From NCBI GenBank assembly GCA_946887345.1, contig CAMPKR010000164.1, positions 1-5,931 on the forward strand: 5,931 nt of DNA, given 5' to 3'. The stretch comes from an uncultured Bacteroidota bacterium. Its GTDB lineage: Bacteria; Bacteroidota; Bacteroidia; Chitinophagales; Chitinophagaceae. Below the pieces are notes generated by a model that had not been told where the DNA came from, searched no databases, and saw nothing but the letters and a program-made list of their open reading frames with translations. Positions 1 through 5,931 of this stretch are shown one piece after another; positions within the stretch are counted from its first letter, which is position 1, and each line of letters opens with the position of its first letter. The position numbers and the translations under genes were made by a program.

Positions 1-579
1 AGTGATTTCTTTTACAATCTGCGTTTTGCTTCGGTGGAATTTTCCGAAAAGAAGCACCCTAAAGAAAAACGTACCAGCTCTGGTGGCGGTGGCCCCGAAT
101 CTTCTAACAGTTACATCTTTGGTAAGGTCAATAATTTTTACACATTTAAGTTGGGCTACGGTAATCGCAGGATGATCGCAGGTAAGCCTGATCCGGGTAC
201 TGTTTCTGTTCACTGGGTATACAATGGTGGTCTTTCCCTGGGTATGTTAAAGCCATACTATCTCAACATTGCAAATGGTGAAAGCATTAAATACACCGAT
301 GATAACAGGGATAAATTCCTGGCAGGTTACAATATCGTCGGTGCCGCGGGCTTTACTGAGGGCTTCAAGGAAATGAAAGTTGTGCCCGGCCTGCATGTCC
401 GCACCGGTCTCCATTTCGATTTTGCTCCTCGTGAAAAGAAGAAGACAAAACTGGCAGTGGAAACAGGCATATCAGCCGAGCTGTACACCAAGAAAATAGA
501 GCTTATGGCTAACCAGAAGGCTGTGCCATATTTTGTAAATCTATATCTCTCTTTCCAATTTGGACGACGTTGGGAATGA
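1..579 (+). CDS. Probable outer-membrane beta-barrel protein, 5'-truncated by window edge
   Basis: The reading frame is open from base 1 and ends at TGA 577-579, giving 192 residues with no stop upstream, so the true start lies outside the window. A GTG at 34 could be called as a start, but the coding frame continues before it (it reads SDFFYNLRFAS), so I treat the gene as truncated. After a basic, Gly/Ser-rich stretch (about residues 16-37, including GGGG at 28-31), the rest is rich in alternating aromatic and polar residues with short turns, as in beta-barrel strands. Examples are FYTFKLGYG, VHWVYNGGLSLG and, near the end, VNLYLSFQFGRRW, which resembles a closing outer-membrane strand with aromatic residues close to the C-terminus. 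This suggests a porin-like or other outer-membrane protein, but no named family is recognised with certainty. lipA follows 18 nt downstream on the same strand, so co-transcription is plausible without implying a shared function. Confidence 0.7.
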   Translation, partial: SDFFYNLRFASVEFSEKKHPKEKRTSSGGGGPESSNSYIFGKVNNFYTFKLGYGNRRMIAGKPDPGTVSVHWVYNGGLSLGMLKPYYLNIANGESIKYTDDNRDKFLAGYNIVGAAGFTEGFKEMKVVPGLHVRTGLHFDFAPREKKKTKLAVETGISAELYTKKIELMANQKAVPYFVNLYLSFQFGRRWE

Positions 580-597
580 GTGTAATTTGCGCTTCTT

Positions 598-1530
598 ATG
601 CAAGAGTTGCCGGTAATCAATTCCTTAGACTTAAACAATGCTGAAACCCGTGTAAAAAAGCCCAATTGGCTTAGGGTAAAGCTGCCTACCGGCGAAGGTT
701 ACCGCCACGTGCGCGGCCTGGTAGATACTCACAAGCTTCATACCATTTGCGAAAGCGGTAATTGCCCAAATATGGGCGAGTGTTGGGGCGAGGGTACTGC
801 AACTTTTATGATTCTGGGTAATATCTGTACACGTTCTTGCGGCTTCTGCGCAGTAGCTACGGGAAGACCAGAGCCCGTTGATTGGGACGAACCCCAGCGC
901 GTTGCAGAGGCTATCAACCTGATGAGCGTTAAGCATGCTGTTATTACCTCGGTTGACCGCGACGAGTTAAAAGATGGTGGTTCCATTATCTGGTACAACA
1001 CAATAAAAGCCGTAAGGGCTTTAAATCCTGGTACTACACTCGAAACGCTTATCCCTGATTTTAAGGGTCAGTGGGAGAATCTGCAGCGCATAATCGAGGC
1101 CGCTCCTGAAGTTGTTTCTCATAACCTGGAAACAGTGGAAAGGCTTACGCGCAAGGTACGCATACAGGCCAAATATCACCGTAGCCTGGAAGTCATCCGC
1201 CGCCTGAAAGATGGTGGTATGCGCACTAAGAGCGGCATCATGCTCGGCTTAGGCGAAACAAAGGAGGAAGTACTGCAAAGCATGCAGGATCTTGCTGACA
1301 ACGGCTGCGATGTTATTACACTCGGCCAGTACCTTCAGCCAACACAAAAACACTTAGCTGTAGTACGTTTTGTACATCCTGATGAATTTGCTTTCTTCCG
1401 CGAAGAGGGTTATAGGATGGGACTCGATTATGTAGAAAGTGGTCCGCTGGTTCGCTCGTCCTACCACAGCGAGCGTCATGTCGTGCCCAAAGAAGGCCGT
1501 AATAAATGGCTGTCTGAAAAGGAAAATTAA
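598..1530 (+). CDS. lipA: Lipoyl synthase (radical SAM enzyme)
   Basis: LipA inserts two sulfur atoms at C6 and C8 of the octanoyl group carried on lipoyl domains of pyruvate and 2-oxoglutarate dehydrogenases and the glycine cleavage H protein. This is the last step of lipoate assembly, in the cytoplasm. The 310-residue product has every family hallmark. The auxiliary 4Fe-4S motif CX4CX5C is C51, C56, C62 ([12 protein letters not shown]). The radical-SAM motif CX3CX2C is C77, C81, C84 (CTRSCGFC). The C-terminal RSSY motif, which supplies the serine ligand of the sacrificed auxiliary cluster, is at 286-289. Other conserved blocks are [13 protein letters not shown] (116-128), HNLETV (175-180) and SGIMLGLGE (212-220). 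Length is normal for the family (about 280-320). The start ATG has no clear Shine-Dalgarno, as is usual in Bacteroidota. The gene lies 18 nt after an outer-membrane protein gene and may be read through from it; a degenerate TTG...TAATTTG pair at 560-590 is too weak to call a promoter. No lipB is visible in the window. Confidence 0.97.
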   Translation: MQELPVINSLDLNNAETRVKKPNWLRVKLPTGEGYRHVRGLVDTHKLHTICESGNCPNMGECWGEGTATFMILGNICTRSCGFCAVATGRPEPVDWDEPQRVAEAINLMSVKHAVITSVDRDELKDGGSIIWYNTIKAVRALNPGTTLETLIPDFKGQWENLQRIIEAAPEVVSHNLETVERLTRKVRIQAKYHRSLEVIRRLKDGGMRTKSGIMLGLGETKEEVLQSMQDLADNGCDVITLGQYLQPTQKHLAVVRFVHPDEFAFFREEGYRMGLDYVESGPLVRSSYHSERHVVPKEGRNKWLSEKEN

Positions 1531-1544
1531 GCTGGAGACTGGTC

Positions 1545-1575
1545 AAAAAAATGCAGTGTACCCGTTGGGGTACAC
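1545..1575 (-). terminator. Rho-independent terminator of the 76-residue minus-strand gene
   Basis: A perfect 8-bp stem, GTGTACCC (1556-1563) with GGGTACAC (1568-1575), encloses a 4-nt loop. Read on the minus strand, the stem is followed after 4 nt by seven T (complement of A 1545-1551), the classic intrinsic terminator layout, 26 nt beyond the stop codon of the minus-strand gene. On the plus strand the nearest T-run (1597-1603) is 21 nt past the stem, so termination of lipA by this hairpin is less certain. It may still slow plus-strand transcription in this convergent gap. Confidence 0.8.
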
Positions 1576-1601
1576 CGTCTATTAGCTTACTAACTGTTTT
1601 T

Positions 1602-1832
1602 TTATGCTGTTACCTTGTGTCGGCTGATGATCTGGTCAACAAACAGCGGTAGGTCTTCGTTCAGTTTGTTTATCACATCCCTGCCTTCATCACCGCCCAG
1701 GTAGAATTTAATATTGATTTTGTCTTTAAGATTCACAGAAACCACCCAGGGGGTCACTATCTTCACCCATTCGCTTCCCTCCTCATACGAGTACTCATAA
1801 TTTGTGCCCTCGACATTAATTGTGTAGAACAT
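1602..1832 (-). CDS. Small protein of unknown function (76 aa)
   Basis: The ATG is at 1832-1830 and the TAA at 1604-1602. I do not recognise the family. It is probably real, because a good Bacteroidota-type promoter sits just upstream and an intrinsic terminator just downstream, both in its orientation, and no plausible gene overlaps it on the other strand. The product is acidic and cysteine-free, with no signal peptide or membrane segment, so it is probably cytoplasmic. The first half (about residues 1-45) is an alternating pattern typical of beta strands (FYTINVEG, YEYSYEEG, WVVSVNL, INIKFYLGG). The second half (about 48-73) looks like an amphipathic helix (DVINKLNEDLPLFVDQIISR). It thus resembles a compact single beta-plus-alpha domain. 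It lies convergent to lipA and downstream of the glycosyltransferase gene on the same strand, but its own promoter suggests independent expression. Confidence 0.72.
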   Translation of the reverse strand: MFYTINVEGTNYEYSYEEGSEWVKIVTPWVVSVNLKDKINIKFYLGGDEGRDVINKLNEDLPLFVDQIISRHKVTA

Positions 1833-1850
1833 AAAAAGCTGATGTTTTCT

Positions 1851-1881
1851 TAAAGATATTATATTTTATCGCCTTTGTCAA
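1851..1881 (-). promoter_or_regulatory. Bacteroidota-type promoter for the 76-aa gene
   Basis: On the minus strand, TTG (complement of 1879-1881, within TTGACA) is followed after 20 nt by TATCTTTA (complement of 1851-1858). This matches the primary sigma consensus of Bacteroidota, TTG-N(about 19-21)-TAnnTTTG, at every defined position except the final G. The expected transcription start is about 1844, leaving a leader of roughly 12 nt before the ATG at 1832. A sigma70-like reading (TTGACA with TATAAT) would have a spacing of only 12 nt and is not viable. Confidence 0.65.
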
Positions 1882-1889
1882 GGGCTTAA

Positions 1890-1912
1890 CAAAAAAAATA
1901 TGCCTTTTTTTG
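1890..1912 (-). terminator. Possible weak A/T-stem terminator after the glycosyltransferase gene
   Basis: An 8-bp inverted repeat, C plus A7 (1890-1897) against T7 plus G (1905-1912), encloses a 7-nt loop and begins 5 nt past the glycosyltransferase stop. The minus-strand transcript would carry A-rich then U-rich arms, ending in a run of eight U (complement of A 1891-1898). The stem is almost entirely A-U, so it is weak. It could be a terminator or simply AT-rich spacer upstream of the next promoter. Confidence 0.3.
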
Positions 1913-1917
1913 ACATT

Positions 1918-3588
1918 TTAATGCACAATCACCCTGATTTTCCCCCCGCTGATTGATGGGGGCAACCATCCACTTGAAACTGAGATAAGCAATTCATAGT
2001 CACCCTTTTCCGCCGGTGCTGGTATCCTTAGCCCGGAAATATTGCCACTGCCCAGTTCACTATTGCTAATACGATGCTCCGTTACGGTATGTGATACCAA
2101 ACCCTCTCCGTTAAAGAATTGGTAGCTCAGTTTCATAGGGTAACCGGAATTGGCTTCAGCGTCTATTGTGCTGCCTTCTTTTACTCTCATAGCAAAGTTG
2201 ATATCCATGGTGTCACCTGGTGTGGTTAACAGTTTTTTTGTGCCCGGTATTATTTCAATGTTCGATGATGAACGGAAGTTGTAAATATGCAGGATGCGCA
2301 ATTTGCCTTTCACTGTTTCAAGGGTGCCCAGGCTATCTACGTCGAAGTTGCTTACCAGCAGTATGTCCTTACCCTGCACTTCGTTCTCATAGTTCCATAT
2401 TCCATACTGGTCTTTGCGGCCCATCACGTTATTCAGTGTAAAGCTCTTTTCCCCTGTGTAGAATTCATACTCAGCTGCTTTCTGGTATGAGTTCATGAAA
2501 GCAACAGGTTTCCCATTGGCCTCAGCTTTCACCGTTGCTGCCCATTCTTTCCAGCGGCTGAAATCGGTATTTATGTTCCAGGCGCCATCTAGCAAAAAAG
2601 TTCTGGCTATAAATATCAGGCTGATAGAAATGATAAATGATAAGCGGATAAATTTTGGTGCCCATTTCTTTTGTTCCAGTTCAGGATAACCCAGGCACAC
2701 CACCGGTATCACCAGGTAAAGGATCCAGTTGCCCTCTATTCTACCCCTGAACGACATAAGGAGGAAAAAGAGCAAGGTCCCCCATAATACATAACTCATG
2801 GCCTTTTCAGCTTCATTAACTGTCTTTCGCCTGAGCGCAAAGTATAACATTACTATTCCCGCAGCGGGCGCAAATACCGCTGGTATGGTTCCCAGGTAGT
2901 CGAGGGTATAGGAAATATTATAAGCCAGCGTATTGCGGCCCGAAAGGTGATAATTAATAGAAGGATAGCCATGCTCCGCCTGCCAAAATACATGCGGCAA
3001 AAACAAAGCGATGCTCAGCGCCACTATCAGCCAGAAAGATCCCTTGCGCAACAGCTGCCTGTTTGATAACAGCGTAAAGAAGACGATAAGTATGCCGTGA
3101 TATTTACTTAGCAGCATAAGTGCTATGCTTAGTGCAAGTAGAGGAATGGTATGGGCTTTACCGTTGTCACTATACTTTTTATATAACGAAAAGAAACACG
3201 CACCAAACAAGAGCAAGGGTACATCCGGCACAGCCAGTATACCGGCTATATGCAAGATAGCCAGCGATGAGATGGCCATATAAAACTGCGAAATATTTCG
3301 TGGCCTCGTCAGTTTCTCTATAATATAGATGGTGACAGCCATAGCTGGTATGCAAAGTAGCCGTACTCCTGCTTCATTATTGATCATTGCATATCCGGCC
3401 CTGATCATTGCTGCAATCACAGGTGGATGATCAAAATAACCCCACGCCATTCTTTGCGAGTAGGCCCAGTAATATGCTTCATCAGGTATAAGGTTCGAAA
3501 AAGAGGCTTGGGCAACCGAAAGCAGCACCCATAAGCTGTAAAATATCAGCCTTAGTTTTTTGTCGCTATAATTTCCTCTTTCGAGCAT
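1918..3588 (-). CDS. Family 39 (GT-C fold) membrane glycosyltransferase, ArnT/PMT-like
   Basis: Such enzymes take a sugar from a polyprenyl-phosphate donor and transfer it, on the periplasmic side of the inner membrane, to lipid, glycan or protein. With the start at 3588 the product has 556 residues. The first membrane segment (about 13-30) leads into the loop with the acidic catalytic-type motif PDEAYYW (35-41) and GYFDHPP (50-56), hallmarks of the family. PDVPLL (121-126) and SKYHG (161-165) are further family blocks. About eleven hydrophobic segments are visible up to about residue 330. A soluble tail of some 225 residues follows, its last 115 or so strand-rich and ending in a beta-sandwich-like segment. 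Start choice: the frame is also open to ATGs at 3687 and 3738. The 3738 start would overlap the divergent secreted-protein gene by 38 bp, and a perfect TAnnTTTG element lies at 3608-3615, which fits only the 3588 start. Donor and acceptor cannot be told from sequence; ArnT proper (aminoarabinose to lipid A) is not implied. Confidence 0.88.
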   Translation of the reverse strand: MLERGNYSDKKLRLIFYSLWVLLSVAQASFSNLIPDEAYYWAYSQRMAWGYFDHPPVIAAMIRAGYAMINNEAGVRLLCIPAMAVTIYIIEKLTRPRNISQFYMAISSLAILHIAGILAVPDVPLLLFGACFFSLYKKYSDNGKAHTIPLLALSIALMLLSKYHGILIVFFTLLSNRQLLRKGSFWLIVALSIALFLPHVFWQAEHGYPSINYHLSGRNTLAYNISYTLDYLGTIPAVFAPAAGIVMLYFALRRKTVNEAEKAMSYVLWGTLLFFLLMSFRGRIEGNWILYLVIPVVCLGYPELEQKKWAPKFIRLSFIISISLIFIARTFLLDGAWNINTDFSRWKEWAATVKAEANGKPVAFMNSYQKAAEYEFYTGEKSFTLNNVMGRKDQYGIWNYENEVQGKDILLVSNFDVDSLGTLETVKGKLRILHIYNFRSSSNIEIIPGTKKLLTTPGDTMDINFAMRVKEGSTIDAEANSGYPMKLSYQFFNGEGLVSHTVTEHRISNSELGSGNISGLRIPAPAEKGDYELLISVSSGWLPPSISGGKIRVIVH

Positions 3589-3700
3589 AAATAACAATGG
3601 AACGGACCAAATATACCTCCCTTTTAGCGACTGTGCCAGCCATTTGTAACCAGTAGTTAAACCAATGGGAAATAGCTTATTATTCATTATTTTTACATGA
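3589..3700. promoter_or_regulatory. Divergent intergenic spacer
   Basis: This 112-bp spacer must hold control signals for both flanking genes. The minus-strand promoter (3608-3639) is fairly clear. For the plus-strand secreted-protein gene the best candidate is TATTTTTA at 3688-3695, but it would put transcription start at or just past the ATG and lacks a good -33 element. I therefore do not assign a plus promoter. A short out-of-phase start (ATG 3697) overlaps the real start and ends after nine codons. Confidence 0.4.
3608..3639 (-). promoter_or_regulatory. Bacteroidota-type promoter for the glycosyltransferase gene
   Basis: On the minus strand, TATATTTG (complement of 3608-3615) matches the TAnnTTTG -7 element exactly. 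CTG (complement of 3637-3639), 21 nt upstream, is a two-of-three match to the -33 TTG. The expected transcription start is about 3601, 13 nt before the ATG at 3588, almost the same short leader as in the 76-aa gene. This supports 3588 as the translation start. The weak -33 element is the main reservation. Confidence 0.55.
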
Positions 3701-5931
3701 ATGAAACGTCTGATTTTTTTACTTAGTCTTATCACCACGGCCGCGCAGGCTCAGTTCCAGGGCATAATATACATTTATGATGGTAGTGCTCCTGTTTATA
3801 TGAACAGCCAGGCGAAATCTACTCCCTGGGCAGGTGGCCTGGATAACCCCCAGGTAACAATGGGAGATCTTAATAATGACGGCAAGCAGGACATGGTGAT
3901 ATTTGAACGTAACCCACGCCAGTGGCGTACATTTATTAATACAGGTACCGCTGGTAATCCCTACTATGTTTTTCAACCAAGGTATATAGCCAATTTTCCT
4001 ACCACTTCAGAATATCTTACTCTGGCCGACTATAATGACGACAGTATACCCGACCTCTTCTCGCACAACGGTGTATATGGCTTCACTGCCTACACGGGGT
4101 ATTACAATACTAATCAGGAGCTTAGCTTTACCTACTACGCGGGGTTAACCTACAGCAACGATACTTTTACCAATCCACCTATAGATGCCTATGTGAAAAA
4201 TGGAGACGTACCTTGCGTTTTTGATATCGATGATGATGGTGATCTTGATTTTTTCGCCTATGATGCAGATGGCGCGTATATATACTATTACCAAAACTAC
4301 CAGGTAGAAGACGCGCTCCCCCCGGATAGCATACGCATCAAGCTGAGAGATAAATGTTGGGGTAAGATAAGGCAAGGCTCAGCACGCACACACATTATGC
4401 CCTATGCTTGTAGCAATGTAGGATTGCTGCGTTCCTCAGGCAGCAGGGATGGCAGCAATTCCATCTGCATTTTTGATGCTGATGGTGATGGAGATTATGA
4501 TCTGCTTGATGGCAACAATCAATACTCCGATGTGCAGTTTTTCCGCAACGGGATTGTACAGACAGGTTATCCTGTTGATACAATGGTTTACCAGGATACT
4601 ATTTGGCAAAACGTATTGATGCCACAGTATCCTTCAGCTTTTCATGTTGATGCCGACCAGGATGGTAAGAAGGACTTGATGATTACGCCGCATGCTGAAG
4701 GCTCATCAGAGAATTATAAAACCATGCAGTTTTATAGGAATACAGGAACTACCAGTTCCCCGGTATTCACTTTACAGAAAGATACCTTCCTTGTAGATCA
4801 GATGATCGATGTTGGTACAGGAGCCTATCCTATGTTGTACGACTATGATAAGGATGGGAAGCCCGACTTGCTCGTTGGCTCAGATGGGTACTATCAGTCT
4901 GGTGTGCTGCGTAGCAAGATTGCTTACTATCGCAATACATCGTCTGGTCCCGGGAGTCCTTCTTTTGAATTCCAGACTTATAACCTTCTGCAGATGGATA
5001 CCGCTGACCTCAAGGGTTCCGCTCTGGCCGCGGGAGATCTGAACAATGATGGCAAAGATGATCTGATTGTCGGTCAATCCGATGGTACATTAAGCCTGTA
5101 TTTGAATACTGCTCCTTCTAATTCTGTGCAGCCCGCCTGGACAAATCTCTCCACCAAGATCAGGGATATGAATAACGTGGTCATTGATGTTGGTCAGAAT
5201 GCCGCTCCATTTATTTATGATATGGACAATGATGGTAAACGAGATCTCGTGATCGGAACCATGCTTGGCTACTTTGTCTATTATCAGAACGTAAGCACTG
5301 TTCCTAACCAGGTGAAGCTGAAATTAATTAATACAAGGCTGGGTGACGTGAAAACAGATCCTCAATTTACTTATAAGGGCTACAGCACACCTTTCATAGG
5401 TCTGGTTGACGATGGGGGATATCCTTATCTTCTTTCAGGTAGTTCTACAGGAGCCATTTATCGTTTCCAGGGCTTCCAGGGTGGTGATACAACTGCTACA
5501 TGGCAGCAAATAGACTCTCTATATTCGTTCATCAAAGGCCTCGGTGTAAGAACTGCACCCACCGTTGCCGATATTGATGGCAATGGCCTTATGGATATGA
5601 TCATTGGTACACAGACCGGAGGCTTACTCATGTATCGCCAGATGTTCCCTCTTTCAGGTAGCGAAAAGCCAATCTTACCGGAAGCTGATAAAGTCAGCTT
5701 ATATCCTAATCCTGCAAAAAACACACTATTTGTTAAATGGAATGACGGTTTCAGTTCCGGACAGGTCGATATTAGTATTGTAAATACGATCGGGCAAAAA
5801 ATGCTTACCCAATCATTTGCCGGTTCACATAGCTCGGTGCAGGTAGATATCACCTCCCTGCCGGCAGGCGTCTACTTTTGTATCACCCGTTCGGGTACTA
5901 AAGAATCCGTAAACACACTCTCTATATATAG
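3701..5931 (+). CDS. Secreted FG-GAP/VCBS-repeat protein with T9SS type A sorting domain, 3' end cut by window
   Basis: From ATG 3701 the frame stays open to the window edge, 743 full codons plus two bases, with no stop or frameshift. Residues 1-17 form a Sec signal peptide: MKR, then a hydrophobic core, then AQA with cleavage expected before Q18. Nine Asp-rich calcium-binding-type loops of the FG-GAP/VCBS kind follow, for example GDLNNDGKQD (55-64), DIDDDGDLD (175-183), DYDKDGKPD (381-389) and DMDNDGKRD (507-515). They are mostly 54-65 residues apart, as in blades of an integrin-like beta-propeller. From about 665 comes a T9SS type A C-terminal domain: VSLYPNP (665-671), a beta-rich stretch, LPAGVYF near 720-726, and the usual final strand. 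The protein is thus exported by Sec, crosses the outer membrane by T9SS, and is released or surface-attached. Its ligand or substrate is unknown; no enzyme domain is seen. Only a signal-peptide start fits, so ATG 3701 is chosen over later ATGs. It is divergent from the glycosyltransferase across 112 bp. Confidence 0.93.
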   Translation, partial: MKRLIFLLSLITTAAQAQFQGIIYIYDGSAPVYMNSQAKSTPWAGGLDNPQVTMGDLNNDGKQDMVIFERNPRQWRTFINTGTAGNPYYVFQPRYIANFPTTSEYLTLADYNDDSIPDLFSHNGVYGFTAYTGYYNTNQELSFTYYAGLTYSNDTFTNPPIDAYVKNGDVPCVFDIDDDGDLDFFAYDADGAYIYYYQNYQVEDALPPDSIRIKLRDKCWGKIRQGSARTHIMPYACSNVGLLRSSGSRDGSNSICIFDADGDGDYDLLDGNNQYSDVQFFRNGIVQTGYPVDTMVYQDTIWQNVLMPQYPSAFHVDADQDGKKDLMITPHAEGSSENYKTMQFYRNTGTTSSPVFTLQKDTFLVDQMIDVGTGAYPMLYDYDKDGKPDLLVGSDGYYQSGVLRSKIAYYRNTSSGPGSPSFEFQTYNLLQMDTADLKGSALAAGDLNNDGKDDLIVGQSDGTLSLYLNTAPSNSVQPAWTNLSTKIRDMNNVVIDVGQNAAPFIYDMDNDGKRDLVIGTMLGYFVYYQNVSTVPNQVKLKLINTRLGDVKTDPQFTYKGYSTPFIGLVDDGGYPYLLSGSSTGAIYRFQGFQGGDTTATWQQIDSLYSFIKGLGVRTAPTVADIDGNGLMDMIIGTQTGGLLMYRQMFPLSGSEKPILPEADKVSLYPNPAKNTLFVKWNDGFSSGQVDISIVNTIGQKMLTQSFAGSHSSVQVDITSLPAGVYFCITRSGTKESVNTLSIY
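3863..5608 (+). repeat. Protein-level FG-GAP/VCBS repeat array (nine clear, one degenerate)
   Basis: The DxDxDG-type loops in the secreted protein begin at residues 56, 110, 175, 259, 317, 381, 446, 507 and 624. A degenerate copy (DDGGYPYLLSG) at 570 fills the one large gap. Successive spacings, counting the degenerate copy, are 54, 65, 84, 58, 64, 65, 61, 63 and 54 residues. Many loops are followed by a hydrophobic strand ending in Gly (DLLVG, DLIVG, DLVIG, DMIIG). The repeats are diverged in DNA sequence, so this is an old domain array and not a recent tandem expansion. Confidence 0.85.
5693..5931 (+). other. T9SS type A C-terminal sorting domain (coding part)
   Basis: Residues 665-743 of the secreted protein have the layout of this domain: VSLYPNP at the start, then alternating beta strands (TLFVKW, VDISIVN, QVDIT), a GQKM turn, the LPAGVYF motif, and a last strand SVNTLSIY at the window edge. 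In known cases the domain directs the protein through the type IX translocon and is removed or exchanged for an anchor. Family members usually end one or a few residues after this last strand, so very little of the gene should be missing. Confidence 0.88.

Noticed and set aside
560..590. TTG-N21-TAATTTG as a dedicated lipA promoter
   Set aside because: The -7 element is one base short of TAnnTTTG, and transcription would start within about 2 nt of the lipA ATG. Read-through from the upstream gene is simpler.
327..665. Minus-strand open frame of 112 codons opposite the beta-barrel gene and the lipA start
   Set aside because: It is antisense to two plus-strand frames with clear protein character and shows no promoter or family signature of its own.
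1871..1885. Short inverted repeat GCCTTT/AAGGGC as an operator or terminator
   Set aside because: It has only six pairs, one of them a G-T wobble, with a 3-nt loop and no U-tract on either strand after the stem. It also overlaps the -33 region of the promoter, so I cannot separate it from chance.
3616..3625. Shine-Dalgarno-like AAAAGGGAGG on the minus strand
   Set aside because: The nearest in-frame ATG (3588) is 27 nt away, too far for a ribosome site, and the sequence lies in the spacer of the inferred promoter.
3719..3976. Minus-strand open frame of 85 codons upstream of the glycosyltransferase
   Set aside because: It lies opposite the signal peptide and first repeat of the secreted protein and has no supporting signals.
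4145..4583. Minus-strand open frames of 76 and 62 codons inside the secreted-protein gene
   Set aside because: Both lie wholly opposite the intact FG-GAP frame; their composition reflects the complement of Asp-rich codons.
5458..5853. Minus-strand open frame of 131 codons opposite the end of the secreted-protein gene
   Set aside because: The plus strand here encodes the last FG-GAP repeat and the T9SS sorting domain; the minus frame is Cys/Pro-rich with no recognisable pattern.

Overview
The window looks like ordinary chromosome from a Bacteroidota bacterium, most likely Chitinophagaceae or a relative. The lineage call rests on three things: a secreted protein with a type IX secretion (T9SS) C-terminal sorting domain, two promoters resembling the Bacteroidota consensus (TTG, about 20 nt, TAnnTTTG), and the lack of strong Shine-Dalgarno sequences before the starts. 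The family-level placement is an impression, not a measurement.

Layout: (1) 1-579, plus strand: the 3' part of a gene for a probable outer-membrane beta-barrel protein, cut by the left edge. (2) 598-1530, plus strand: lipA (lipoyl synthase), complete, 18 nt after the first gene and probably co-transcribed with it. (3) 1531-1601: short convergent gap with a strong hairpin terminator whose U-tract serves the minus strand. (4) 1602-1832, minus strand: a 76-residue conserved-looking protein of unknown function, with its own well-formed promoter. (5) 1918-3588, minus strand: a GT-C fold family 39 membrane glycosyltransferase with a C-terminal soluble beta-rich region. The frame stays open up to an ATG at 3738, but promoter placement and the divergent neighbour favour the ATG at 3588. 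(6) 3701-5931, plus strand: a large FG-GAP/VCBS-repeat secreted protein with a signal peptide and a T9SS type A sorting domain. It runs off the right edge, probably within a few codons of its natural stop.

There is no sign of one shared pathway. LipA is housekeeping (lipoate cofactor for 2-oxoacid dehydrogenases and the glycine cleavage system). The other recognisable genes concern the cell envelope: an outer-membrane protein, a lipid-linked-sugar glycosyltransferase and a surface or secreted repeat protein. The last two are divergent across a 112-bp spacer. I see no RNA genes, mobile elements, CRISPR arrays or convincing new system. The points most worth a second look are the architecture of the FG-GAP protein, the start of the glycosyltransferase, and the two promoters.
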